Positions 18,691 to 27,537 of a DNA stretch of 64,000 nucleotides are shown here, in pieces. The stretch is from Flavivirga rizhaonensis (lineage in GTDB: Bacteria; Bacteroidota; Bacteroidia; Flavobacteriales; Flavobacteriaceae), in assembly GCF_004791695.1 (NCBI RefSeq), contig NZ_SRSO01000001.1, positions 434,001-498,000 on the forward strand. The letters are read 5' to 3'. Numbering within the stretch: position 1 is the stretch's first letter; every line of letters starts with the position of its first letter. A program made the position numbers and the translations under genes. The notes under the pieces were generated by a model that was given only the letters and a program-made list of their open reading frames with translations, had not been told where the DNA came from and did no database searches.

Positions 18691-20510
18691 TTGTGCGGAT
18701 GAAAGAAATACTGCTTTTTACCAGTGCTCTTACTGTGGATGCTGCCATACAGAAGCTTGGTGAACTTGGTGTTATAGATATTAAGGAAATCAGTAAACCG
18801 TCGGGTGAAGTTCTGGAACGTTGTTTAAGTGACATTGAAGACACTAAAAGAGCGATTTCAATTTTAGAAAGCCATAATATAACTAAAGATACACCTTCAA
18901 TTAATGGTTTGTATACTAATGGTAAAGACCCTAAACGCATTGTTGGGAGATTGTTGAAATCTAAAATCATTAGTCAAAATATTCAAAAAGCACTAGAAGA
19001 ATTAGATGGACAATTAGAATTTTATAAGACTTGGGGAGAAAATTTCAATAAAAATGACCTTAAACATATAGAACGGAAAGGAATTTATGTACCATTATAT
19101 TGTATAGATAAATCGTTGGTCAAGACCCTTTCAAAAGATAATACCATAATAACATTTCCTGAAAAAGAAGGGAAAGTACCAGTTGCTTTATTTTCACAGA
19201 GCGTTTCTGATAAGCTAGACTTTAAGGAAGAAGTAATTCCTGAATTATCTTATATAGTATTGGAAGAAATTAGAAAACGAAAAGAGCGACAGCTAGCTCA
19301 GGTTAATGTGTTTTTAAATAATCAAAAAGAGCACCAATCGGTTTTAGAAAGTTATCTTAAGGTATTGGAAGATCGTTTGAATTCTGAAACAGCGCTTGAA
19401 GGTATGGGAGATATTGAAGGTAAGGTAAAATATCTAAAAGGTTATTTGCCTAAAGATGCTGTAGGTGGCTTTTCAGCCACCGCTAAAGCACAACATTGGG
19501 GTTATTCAATTTCTGAGCCAAATAATGTTGATGAAGTGCCTGTATATATCAAAAATCCAAGGTGGATTAACATCATCAAGCCCATGATGAAGTTTATAGA
19601 TATTGTTCCAGGATATAAGGAAATAGATGTATCTATATACTTTCTCATTGCCTTTGCATTGTTTTTTGCTATGTTGGTTGGAGATGCTGGTTATGGTCTT
19701 ATTTTTTTAATGCTAACCATTTTATTCAGAAAAAAAATGGCATCAAAGCTACGCACACTTATTTATGTGCTTAGCAGTTCTACTATAGTTTGGGGTATAT
19801 TGAGTGGTACGTATTTTGGTGCTGAACAAATTGCACAACTACCACTCCTTAAGAACTTGGTCATTCCAAATATTGCAAGCTTTGGCGTAGACAATATTTC
19901 ATTTATGATGCACTTATCGTTTCTTATAGGTGCAATTCACCTTACCGTAGCACATGGTATTCGAGTGGTTCAATTTATAAACTCAATCAAAGCATTAAGT
20001 GAAGTTGGGTGGATATGCCTCATTTGGGGTTTATTTTTTATTACAGAACAGCTCGTTTTAGGAAATCCTGCACCAAATTGGTACAACTGGTTATTTATAG
20101 TTGGTGCTGCCTTTGTTATTTTATTTTCTAATGAAAGTACAAATTTCTTAAAGAGTATGGGCGCATCTGTTGCCAATTTACCCTTGAGTTTAATCAGTGG
20201 GTTTTCAGATATTGTTTCGTATGTACGATTGTTTGCTGTAGGAATGGCAACTGCTGCTGTAGCTTCTAGTTTTAACAATATGGCATTGCCAGATGGTGTT
20301 GTAGGTATGGGGATTTTAGATTTGGTGATGGCAGCTATAGCTTTACTTTTAGGACATACTTTAAATATAGCATTGGCTCTAATGGCAGTAATGGTTCACG
20401 GTATACGATTAAATATGCTTGAATTTGCAGGGCATTTAGGTGTACAATTTTCAGGCGAAGCCTATAAGCCATTCAAATTAATGGTTTCTGAAAACAATTT
20501 TAAAGAATAG
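18687..20510 (+). CDS. ntpI: V/A-type ATPase membrane subunit I (a subunit)
   Basis: 607 residues. The cytoplasmic N-terminal half (about 1-300) has two coiled-coil arms; the C-terminal half has about seven or eight membrane segments starting near 315 (ISIYFLIAFALFFAMLVGDAGYG). The hallmark FALFFAMLVGDAGYGLI and the late segment with the essential arginine (SYVRLFAVGMATAAVASSF) are both present, so the ion half-channels look intact. Overlaps ntpD by 4 nt; followed after 50 nt by ntpK. Links the peripheral stalk to the ring and conducts ions. Confidence 0.95.
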   Translation: MIVRMKEILLFTSALTVDAAIQKLGELGVIDIKEISKPSGEVLERCLSDIEDTKRAISILESHNITKDTPSINGLYTNGKDPKRIVGRLLKSKIISQNIQKALEELDGQLEFYKTWGENFNKNDLKHIERKGIYVPLYCIDKSLVKTLSKDNTIITFPEKEGKVPVALFSQSVSDKLDFKEEVIPELSYIVLEEIRKRKERQLAQVNVFLNNQKEHQSVLESYLKVLEDRLNSETALEGMGDIEGKVKYLKGYLPKDAVGGFSATAKAQHWGYSISEPNNVDEVPVYIKNPRWINIIKPMMKFIDIVPGYKEIDVSIYFLIAFALFFAMLVGDAGYGLIFLMLTILFRKKMASKLRTLIYVLSSSTIVWGILSGTYFGAEQIAQLPLLKNLVIPNIASFGVDNISFMMHLSFLIGAIHLTVAHGIRVVQFINSIKALSEVGWICLIWGLFFITEQLVLGNPAPNWYNWLFIVGAAFVILFSNESTNFLKSMGASVANLPLSLISGFSDIVSYVRLFAVGMATAAVASSFNNMALPDGVVGMGILDLVMAAIALLLGHTLNIALALMAVMVHGIRLNMLEFAGHLGVQFSGEAYKPFKLMVSENNFKE

Positions 20511-20560
20511 TAAAAAGAATATAATAATAAAAACAAGAACATTTCAAAAACAATATAACT

Positions 20561-21031
20561 ATGGGATTTTTAGCATTTATTGAAACAACAGTACAAGGTT
20601 TGGGAGATATGGGAATGTCTTTGAGTATTGCCGCTATTGGTTCTGCAATAGGAACAGGAATTGCAGGAATGGCCGCCATTGGTGCCTGGAAAAAAATGAT
20701 AACTAGCGGACAGAAAGCAGCAACCGCACTACTTATTTTTGTTGGAGCACCCCTATCTCAAGTTATATATGGTATGATACTTAAAAATGCCATTGCTGAT
20801 GCTAATCTTAGTCCAGATTCCTATGTATGGCAAATAATCATTGGTCTTTTTGCTGGTGCTGCTATGGCAGGTTCAGCCATTTTTCAAGGGAAAGCTGGGG
20901 CAAGAGCTTGTGATGCCATTGCTTCTGGTGCTAACGATACAGCCAAATATATCATGATTATTGGCGTGGTAGAAACCGTTGCCCTTTTTGTGATGATATT
21001 TACAATGACTGGGTTACCAATAGTTCAATAA
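20561..21031 (+). CDS. ntpK: V/A-type ATPase ring subunit K (c subunit), duplicated hairpin
   Basis: 156 residues with four membrane segments, i.e. the fused double-hairpin proteolipid. The ion-binding carboxylate is Glu138 in the fourth segment (IGVVETVALF); the matching place in the first hairpin is filled by Gln67. Compared from memory with Enterococcus hirae NtpK, the sodium ligands Thr64, Gln65, Gln110 and Glu139 correspond to Ser66, Gln67 (LSQVIYG), Gln109 (FQGKAGA) and Glu138. This suggests sodium rather than proton coupling. Last gene of the operon. Confidence 0.93.
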   Translation: MGFLAFIETTVQGLGDMGMSLSIAAIGSAIGTGIAGMAAIGAWKKMITSGQKAATALLIFVGAPLSQVIYGMILKNAIADANLSPDSYVWQIIIGLFAGAAMAGSAIFQGKAGARACDAIASGANDTAKYIMIIGVVETVALFVMIFTMTGLPIVQ

Positions 21032-21110
21032 AAAATGATGCCATGTTTTTTGATCCTACATAGAATTAAGGAAGTGACTTGATAAAAGTCATAGTTTAAT
21101 AGCTGTTTTC

Positions 21111-21130
21111 TGTAAAACTTTGTAAAACTA
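21111..21130 (+). repeat. Tandem 10-bp repeat before response regulator 1
   Basis: TGTAAAACTT followed directly by TGTAAAACTA, ending 9 nt before the ATG at 21140. It could be an operator or a leader element affecting translation. It does not match the TTAAGA-type boxes found elsewhere in the island. Confidence 0.4.
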
Positions 21131-21139
21131 AATAGTATT

Positions 21140-21814
21140 ATGAAAATACTGGTTATAGAAGATAACGTAGAACTACTTAAAGATATCAAGAACTTTTTAG
21201 AAGATCAAGGTAACATCTGCGAGATTGCTTCAGACTACCAATCGGCTTTAATGAAGGCTGTTATCTTTCCTTATGATATTTTAGTTGTTGATATTATGTT
21301 ACCCGACGGAACGGGACTTGATATAATTAAGGAAGTTAAGAAAGAGAATATTGATGTAGGCATAATTATCATTTCCGCTAAAAATGCCGTTGGAGATAAA
21401 GTGAACGGATTAGAAATAGGAGCTGATGATTATTTGACTAAACCGTTTTATCTTGCAGAACTTAACGCTAGAATTAAGGCACTTTACAGAAGGAAAGCTT
21501 ATAAAGGTAGCAAAGAAATAATCTTTAATGAAATTAAAATAAGACCAGAAAATCATGAAATTTTTGTAAACGATCGTTTGATGAGCCTCACCAAAAAAGA
21601 GTTTGACATCATTCATTTTTTTGTAGCGAACAGAAACAGATTATTAACAAAAGAAGCTATCGCCGAACATCTTTGGGGTGACCATATCGAAATGGCTGAT
21701 TCTTTTAATTTTATTTATACACATTTGGCTAATTTGAGAAAAAAAATAACCAAGTTTGGAGGGAAAGACTATATTAAGTCTATTTACAGTGTAGGATATA
21801 AATTCAGTGACTAA
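21140..21814 (+). CDS. OmpR-family response regulator (system 1)
   Basis: 224 residues. Receiver domain 1-120 with acidic pocket (IEDN), phospho-acceptor Asp51 (VVDIMLPDG) and Lys in TKPF. C-terminal winged helix from about 130, with SLTKKEFDIIHFF, the recognition region DSFNFIYTHLANLRKK and the closing GYKFSD. Clear paralogue of the regulator at 32928-33608. Followed 1 nt later by its kinase. By analogy with neighbours it should bind tandem direct repeats at 11-bp spacing, and the box before the PAP2 gene at 23370 is a candidate target. Confidence 0.93.
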   Translation: MKILVIEDNVELLKDIKNFLEDQGNICEIASDYQSALMKAVIFPYDILVVDIMLPDGTGLDIIKEVKKENIDVGIIIISAKNAVGDKVNGLEIGADDYLTKPFYLAELNARIKALYRRKAYKGSKEIIFNEIKIRPENHEIFVNDRLMSLTKKEFDIIHFFVANRNRLLTKEAIAEHLWGDHIEMADSFNFIYTHLANLRKKITKFGGKDYIKSIYSVGYKFSD

Positions 21815-21815
21815 A

Positions 21816-23069
21816 ATGAATTTAGTAAACAGAACCAATAAGTACTACTTAATATTTTTCATATTTCTTTTTCCACTCATGGTTGCGGTAGATTATTACC
21901 TCATCAAGTATGTTGTAAACAAGGAGGTAGATGAGATATTGATACACGAAAGTGAACGTATTACTTTTAGTTTAAATGAAAATGGAGAACTCCCATCTTC
22001 TAGCTATTTATTGTCCATAACTCCCATTGATAAGGACTTTCCTGTTTTAAATAATAAATCGAGAGACACGCTGATTTATCAAGCCTATAAAGATAAACTA
22101 GTACCGCATCGTACTTATGATTTTGGGGCTAAAATAAATTCGAAAAAAGTAAAGATATCGTTAAAGCATGCTCTTTTAGAGATGAATAAATTGATTATAT
22201 GGCTTTTTGTTACAACTACATTGATTATTTTATTACTTGTAGTGGGACTGTTTCTTATCAATCAAGGCATATATAAATGGGCTTGGAAACCTTTTTTTGA
22301 AAACTTATCAAAACTTACTAATTACGACGTTACTAAAAAAAGCCCAGTGCAACTTGAAAATTCCAGTATTGCTGAATTTCAAGAGCTTAATCAAATTGTT
22401 ACAGTTTTAATGGATCAAGTGAGGAAAGATTTTCAGAACCTTAAAGAATTCAACGAGAATATTTCTCATGAAATCCAAACCCCTCTTGCCATTATACGCA
22501 ACAAAATGGTGCTTCTTCTAGAAAGTCAAAATCTTAATAAAAAAGAACTTCAATGGGTACAGACCGTTTATCAAGAAGCCAATAAGCTATCAAAAATTGG
22601 GAAGTCTTTGACCTTGATTTCTAGAATAGAAAATCAAGAATTTACGAGATTGGATAATGTTGATGTTCGAGCTGTTGTAGAAAATATTGTTAGTAATATG
22701 GAAGAAATGATTGCATTCAAAGATCTCAAAATGGATGTTAAATTAAATCCCGTTACGATGAAATGTGATCTCATTTTGATAAACATCCTCTTAACTAACT
22801 TAATTAAAAATGCTATACAACATAACCATGAAAGAGGCTCTATTAAAATCTTGTTGAATGAAAAGAAATTCGAAATTGTAAACACAGGTAAGGTTTCTAA
22901 AGTAGAAACTGCACAGTTATTTAATCGCTTCCAAAGAGGAGATAAAACAAAAGAATCATTAGGGTTAGGTTTAGCTATCAATAAAAAAATATGTGAACTT
23001 TATGGATTTCAACTTGACTATGGCTATCATGACGAAAAGCATAAACTTTCTTTGGGTTTTAACAAATAA
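21816..23069 (+). CDS. Sensor histidine kinase (system 1)
   Basis: 417 residues from the ATG at 21816, one base after the regulator stop. A GTG at 21807 would add three codons, but the ATG gives the same length as the paralogue at 31671-32924. Two membrane segments (about 10-35 and 130-155) enclose a small periplasmic sensor domain of roughly 95 residues. Then come a HAMP-like linker, the phospho-acceptor His218 (NISHEIQTPLA), an N box (LLTNLIKNAIQHN) and a G box (KESLGLGLAINKKICE). The signal sensed is not evident; the location suggests envelope stress or cationic peptides. Confidence 0.92.
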   Translation: MNLVNRTNKYYLIFFIFLFPLMVAVDYYLIKYVVNKEVDEILIHESERITFSLNENGELPSSSYLLSITPIDKDFPVLNNKSRDTLIYQAYKDKLVPHRTYDFGAKINSKKVKISLKHALLEMNKLIIWLFVTTTLIILLLVVGLFLINQGIYKWAWKPFFENLSKLTNYDVTKKSPVQLENSSIAEFQELNQIVTVLMDQVRKDFQNLKEFNENISHEIQTPLAIIRNKMVLLLESQNLNKKELQWVQTVYQEANKLSKIGKSLTLISRIENQEFTRLDNVDVRAVVENIVSNMEEMIAFKDLKMDVKLNPVTMKCDLILINILLTNLIKNAIQHNHERGSIKILLNEKKFEIVNTGKVSKVETAQLFNRFQRGDKTKESLGLGLAINKKICELYGFQLDYGYHDEKHKLSLGFNK

Positions 23070-23274
23070 GGTTCTGCTTTGTGATGTTTAATTTAACTTT
23101 GATTTGAATTAAAGGTTATAAGTGAAACTTGTTTTAATATTGAAATTATTGGTTCTGTATTTGTGCCTTTCTTACCAAAATAGCAGTTTTAACTAAATAA
23201 TTACTTTCTATATCAAAAATAGGTTAACAAAATAAAAGTAACCGAATACCTCAATTACCATAGGATGCTATTGG

Positions 23275-23302
23275 TTAAGAATTGCTTTAGAAGCATTTAA
23301 GA
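23275..23302 (+). promoter_or_regulatory. Three-copy TTAAGA-type box before PAP2 gene 1
   Basis: TTAAGA (23275-23280), TTTAGA (23286-23291) and TTAAGA (23297-23302), each 11 bp apart and facing the gene. Typical layout for an OmpR/PhoP-family regulator. The downstream edge is 67 nt before the ATG at 23370. A TATTGC motif follows at 23313, a poor -7 match. This is the only signal in the otherwise empty 300-bp gap 23070-23369. Confidence 0.6.
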
Positions 23303-23369
23303 TTAGCTTCAATATTGCTAAAGAATAATCTTAGAATGCACTTATACATTCGTTTTAAAATCGAATGTT

Positions 23370-24134
23370 ATGAGTTATATAAGAATAATTACTTTAGTTA
23401 TAAGTGTATTTACTTTTCCTGCTTTAAATAGTCAAATAATTTTATTAGATAAAAAACACTTAAAAAAAGAGAAAAGCTTATTGCAAAAAAGTATTTTACC
23501 TGTAAGCATTATAATAAGTGGAGCGGCATTAAGTAAGAGTTTTTTTGAAAAAAACCTACAAAAGGATATTAGAAAATTTGCAGGTAATAATTTTCACTCA
23601 TCAATAGAAGACTACACGCGTTACGCACCTATTATTGAATTGTACGCAGCAGATATTCTTAATATAAAAGCTAAGAATCACTGGTTTGATCAAACAAAAA
23701 ATTTAACCATGTCTATCTTAATAACAGATTTTATAACTTATAAATTAAAAAGAGGAATAAAAAAGGAAAGACCAGGCAGTACTATAACACATCCTTCATA
23801 CGAATCTTTTCCTTCTGGGCATACATCTTTTGCTTTTGCAAATGCTTCAGTACTATATCAGGAATTTAAAGACTCTAATAAAATCTTGGCATATAGTGGC
23901 TATGCCTTTGCTATAACAACAGGTTCTTTTAGAATGCTTAATAATGCACATTATCTTTCTGATGTGTTAGTAGGAGCTGGAATTGCAATTTTGGTCACAG
24001 AACTTATATATCATTTTGAGCCTATTAAGTGGAATCCTTTTAAAAAGAAGGAAAATATTACCTTTGTACCAAAAATAGGAAGAGACGATTTTGGTAAAGA
24101 AAACTATGGCTTATATTTTAATATTCGTTTTTAA
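23370..24134 (+). CDS. PAP2-family phosphatase, periplasmic (LpxF-like candidate 1)
   Basis: 254 residues with an N-terminal signal or anchor (MSYIRIITLVISVFTFPALNS). All three acid-phosphatase motifs are present: KRGIKKERP, FPSGHTSFAFA and SFRMLNNAHYLSDVLVG with catalytic histidines. Family members remove phosphate from lipids such as lipid A, undecaprenyl pyrophosphate or phosphatidate. In Bacteroidota, PAP2 enzymes of the LpxF type dephosphorylate lipid A and give resistance to cationic peptides. It follows the first two-component system and has a three-copy regulator box in front. Substrate not proven. Confidence 0.85.
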   Translation: MSYIRIITLVISVFTFPALNSQIILLDKKHLKKEKSLLQKSILPVSIIISGAALSKSFFEKNLQKDIRKFAGNNFHSSIEDYTRYAPIIELYAADILNIKAKNHWFDQTKNLTMSILITDFITYKLKRGIKKERPGSTITHPSYESFPSGHTSFAFANASVLYQEFKDSNKILAYSGYAFAITTGSFRMLNNAHYLSDVLVGAGIAILVTELIYHFEPIKWNPFKKKENITFVPKIGRDDFGKENYGLYFNIRF

Positions 24135-24146
24135 ATTTGGGTTAAA

Positions 24147-24571
24147 CTAATCTTCAGCCCCATTTATATATTCTTTAACAACATGACCTTCTTTGTCATA
24201 GAGACCTTCAATTTCTGTTCTAACTCAATTTCGTAAAATTCTCGTTCATTTGGCTCGATAAACTCCACTTCATTAACATCATATTTATCATAGCAAGTTT
24301 GCAAATTTTTCAGAATAATTAGAGGTAGATTGTTCCTGTCAATTTCATGTTCAGTTTCTATCCAACTTCCTTGTTCATCAAAGGTTGATGAATATTTTTG
24401 GTAATTTTTATTAAAGTCAACTTCCCATATACCATTTTCATATGCCCATTTTAGATTTTTTGCTTCAGAAAACTTTGTTGCAAAAGCTTTTTTTACTAGT
24501 TCTGGTATATCTTTTTGTTTTTGACAACAAAATAGCAAACTAAGAATAATAAAAAGTATATAATTTTTCAC
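24147..24571 (-). pseudogene. PepSY-like lipoprotein with a C-terminal frameshift
   Basis: The ATG at 24571 opens a frame of 135 residues ending at 24164. It has a lipobox (LSLLFCCQK) and the PepSY-like (DUF2874-type) pattern VKKAFATKFSEAKNLKWAYE ... FDEQGSW. Near 24229-24232 the family pattern jumps frame. As read, the end is KLKVSMTKKVMLLKNI, whereas the next frame continues RTEIEGLYDKEGHVVKEYI and stops at 24147, which fits the expected YEIE...G.YDKEGHVVKEY ending. The span 24147-24571 is 425 nt, one short of whole codons, consistent with a one-base deletion or a sequencing error. Such periplasmic proteins often sit beside two-component systems. It may still work if the last strand is dispensable. 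Confidence 0.75.
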
Positions 24572-24585
24572 ACATTAAATTTTAT

Positions 24586-24630
24586 CAAACCTAATCACTA
24601 ATTCTAAAATTACTTTTAAGTAAATCTAAA
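24586..24630 (-). promoter_or_regulatory. Promoter with three-copy TTAAGA-type box for the PepSY-like gene
   Basis: In minus sense TTTAGA, TTAAAA and TTTAGA at 11-bp spacing (24603-24630), then 9 bp, then an exact TAGGTTTG -7 element (24586-24593), 14 nt before the ATG at 24571. The spacer between the two nearest hexamers (GTAAT) is identical to that in front of PAP2 gene 2. The box also lies 59 bp from the diverging TonB-receptor start. Confidence 0.65.
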
Positions 24631-24689
24631 ACCATAAAAGTTTCATTAAATTTAGGCATAAGTTTATATTTAGAAACTTATAAATATTA

Positions 24690-27536
24690 ATGAAAAACAT
24701 TTTAATTATTATAGTATTGTTAATACGTTCGGCTTCCATGGCGCAAGGAAGTATGATACAAGGTCGGGTTATTGATGATAACGGAATTAACATTTCTGGA
24801 GCTATAGTGGTTATAGAAAGTATTAATAGGCAAACTTCAACAGACATTCAAGGAAACTTTTTTCTTTTAGATTTACATGAGGGAAACTATATACTAAAAA
24901 TCTATTATTCAGGATATAAAACACTAGAAAAAGAAATAAAGCTTGAAGAGAATCATAGAAATATTGAAATTTTCACATTAACTACAAATAGTGTTTTGTT
25001 GGAAGATGTAGTTTTAAATGTTTATTTAAATGATAATCGTTTAAGAGACATTAATTCACAAAAGAATAAAGCGAATATCACAAATGTTGTATCAATAGAC
25101 CAAACAGGTAAATTTCCTGATGCGAATATAGGAGATGCTTTAAAAAGAATTTCGGGAATTAGCATGCAGGTAAAAGAGGGAGAAGCACAGGACATAATAA
25201 TAAGAGGACTCGCACCCGAGCTAAATTCTGTTACTATAAATGGTAGTAGAGCTCCTTCTACAAATGGTGATAATAGAAGTGTTCAATTAGATGTTATTCC
25301 TACAGATATGATTGAGTCTATAGAAGTGACTAAAGCTCTTACGCCCGATATGGAAGCTGATGCATTGGGCGGATCTGTAAATTTAATTACCAGAACGGCA
25401 CCACAAGGATTTAGGCTTTCTACGACATTAGGCTCAGGAATTAATTTAATTTCTAACAAACGTATTTGGAATACTAATTTCTTAATAGGTAACCGATCTA
25501 AAAATAAAAAATTTGGTTGGATGATTTCGGCTACTGTGAATGATAATGATTATGGATCGCATAGTATTGAAGCTGAATGGAGCAATATTTTTGAGTATAA
25601 TACCGGAAGTACAAATATGCAGGGCGAAGCAATTATAGAAGAAGTAGATGTTTCCCCATATACAAATACACTATTAGAACAAACATTTTTTTTACAAAGA
25701 GTTCGCCGTAGTCTTGCTGCAAACTTTGAGTATATGTTTAATAATAACCACACCATATTTTTAAAGTCTTTTTTAAATTGGAGAGATGACAGAGAAAATA
25801 GGTTTGTCTTTGAGAGCGAAATATTGAATCCAATTGATATAGCACAGGAAAATTTTACTTTAAACGGAACCAATCTTATAGATTTTCCAGTTGAAATTAG
25901 CAGGCAAACCATTGGAGGAGCAAATAGTAGTAGTAGCAAAAATGGGCGTTTAGAAGTTAAAAGACTGCAAAACTTTAGTATAGGAGGGACTCATTTATTT
26001 AAAAATGTAAAAACAGATTGGTTAGCTTCATTTGCTGATGCTTCAGAAAAAGTTAACGAACGATTAGCTGAATATAAATCTGAATACAATGTATTTAACG
26101 ATATTTCAAATACTCGATTTCCTTTTTTAAGACCACTGGACTTAGATGATGCAAATAATTTATCAAATTTTGAATTTGAAGAAATAGTAGAAGAAGTACT
26201 ATTTAATGAAGAAGAGGACTTTAATTTCTTGATCAATACTGAAATACCATCAAATATATTGGGGTTTAATAATGGTACCATAAAATTTGGTCTTAAAAAT
26301 AGATTTAAGTATAAAGCAAGAAATAATGATTTTACGTTTTTTAATTTTGAAGACGAATACCCAACCTTAGGCGATGTTCCTGTAACGAATTATTCAGATC
26401 CCGATTTTTTAGTTGGTGAAAAATATAAATCTGGCTTTTTTACAGATAAGAAGTGGTTGAGTGGTTTGAATTTGATTAATGGTGAAACCATAGGAGAAGA
26501 GTTTTTAAGACAACATTATTCGATTAAAGAAAATGTCTTTGCCAGTTATATGATGCTTAATGAAAAAATAAAAGATAAACTACATGTGGTTGCTGGAGTT
26601 AGGTTGGAACATACAAATATTAAAGCGAAAGCAAATAATATTGAGAATCCAGATAACTTTAATAGGATTACTAATGAGAAATCGTACACAAACATATTGC
26701 CTGGAATTCATTTAAAATATAATTTTTATAAACAATCAATTATAAAATTTGCTTGGACTAATACTTTGGCAAGGCCTAATTATGTCGATTTAGTTCCAAC
26801 ATTAGAGATTGTGTTGGCAGATGAAGAAATTATACTTGGTAACCCAGCTTTAGATGCAACGACCTCTATGAATTTTGATATTTCGGTAGAACATTATTTT
26901 AAATCTTTTGGAATTATTTCTGCAGGTCTTTTTTACAAAAATATTAAGGGTTTTATCTATACTTTTAAAAGTGAAACCACAGATGATAGATTTGGTGCAG
27001 GAACCAGTGGGTTTACAACATTTAAGCCACTTAATGGTGATAGCGCATCTCTTTTTGGTACAGAAATTGCTTTTCAAAAAGGACTTTCTTTTTTGCCTGG
27101 ATTTGCCAAAAACTTTAATGTCAATATTAATTATACTTACATAGATTCTAATGCAAATGGAATAAGAAATTCCAAAGGGGAGGAGCGAGATGATTTAAAC
27201 CTTCCTAATACTGCCAGACATACTTTAAATACAGCTTTAGGTTATGATGATAAGAATTTAAGTACCCGATTAGCTTTAAACTTTTCTGACAGATATATTG
27301 AAAATATAGGAGGCAATAGCTTTGAAGATATTTATTATGACAAACAACTATTTTTAGATTTTAACATAAATTATGTATTAAAAAAACATTTAAGCATTTA
27401 TGTTGCAGTAAATAATATAACAAATCAACCGCTTCGATTATATCAGGGGACATCCGCAAGAACAGCACAAGCTGAGTATTATGATAGAAGGTTTGCTTTT
27501 GGGTTAAAATATGACCTCTTTAAAAAACAAAAATAA
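24690..27536 (+). CDS. TonB-dependent outer-membrane receptor
   Basis: 948 residues. Signal peptide ending near MAQG, a CarboxypepD_reg-like domain (IQGRVIDDNGINISGAIVVI, about 22-105), a plug domain (about 120-240: GDALKRISGISMQVKEGE, DIIIRGLAPELNSVTINGS, ALGGSVNLITRTA) and a long beta barrel ending in RRFAFGLKYDLF. The form resembles the Caulobacter/Xanthomonas-type carbohydrate or metal receptors rather than SusC; no SusD partner follows. It diverges from the PepSY-like gene, with the regulator box between them, so it could belong to the same regulon. Its end is one base from the converging ArnT-like gene. Ligand unknown. Confidence 0.9.
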   Translation: MKNILIIIVLLIRSASMAQGSMIQGRVIDDNGINISGAIVVIESINRQTSTDIQGNFFLLDLHEGNYILKIYYSGYKTLEKEIKLEENHRNIEIFTLTTNSVLLEDVVLNVYLNDNRLRDINSQKNKANITNVVSIDQTGKFPDANIGDALKRISGISMQVKEGEAQDIIIRGLAPELNSVTINGSRAPSTNGDNRSVQLDVIPTDMIESIEVTKALTPDMEADALGGSVNLITRTAPQGFRLSTTLGSGINLISNKRIWNTNFLIGNRSKNKKFGWMISATVNDNDYGSHSIEAEWSNIFEYNTGSTNMQGEAIIEEVDVSPYTNTLLEQTFFLQRVRRSLAANFEYMFNNNHTIFLKSFLNWRDDRENRFVFESEILNPIDIAQENFTLNGTNLIDFPVEISRQTIGGANSSSSKNGRLEVKRLQNFSIGGTHLFKNVKTDWLASFADASEKVNERLAEYKSEYNVFNDISNTRFPFLRPLDLDDANNLSNFEFEEIVEEVLFNEEEDFNFLINTEIPSNILGFNNGTIKFGLKNRFKYKARNNDFTFFNFEDEYPTLGDVPVTNYSDPDFLVGEKYKSGFFTDKKWLSGLNLINGETIGEEFLRQHYSIKENVFASYMMLNEKIKDKLHVVAGVRLEHTNIKAKANNIENPDNFNRITNEKSYTNILPGIHLKYNFYKQSIIKFAWTNTLARPNYVDLVPTLEIVLADEEIILGNPALDATTSMNFDISVEHYFKSFGIISAGLFYKNIKGFIYTFKSETTDDRFGAGTSGFTTFKPLNGDSASLFGTEIAFQKGLSFLPGFAKNFNVNINYTYIDSNANGIRNSKGEERDDLNLPNTARHTLNTALGYDDKNLSTRLALNFSDRYIENIGGNSFEDIYYDKQLFLDFNINYVLKKHLSIYVAVNNITNQPLRLYQGTSARTAQAEYYDRRFAFGLKYDLFKKQK

Positions 27537-27537
27537 T

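Noticed and set aside
546-23215. 20-bp near-identical string (AATAATTACTTTCTRTATCA) at 546-565 and 23196-23215
   Set aside because: About one such match is expected by chance in AT-rich DNA of this length; no other shared context.
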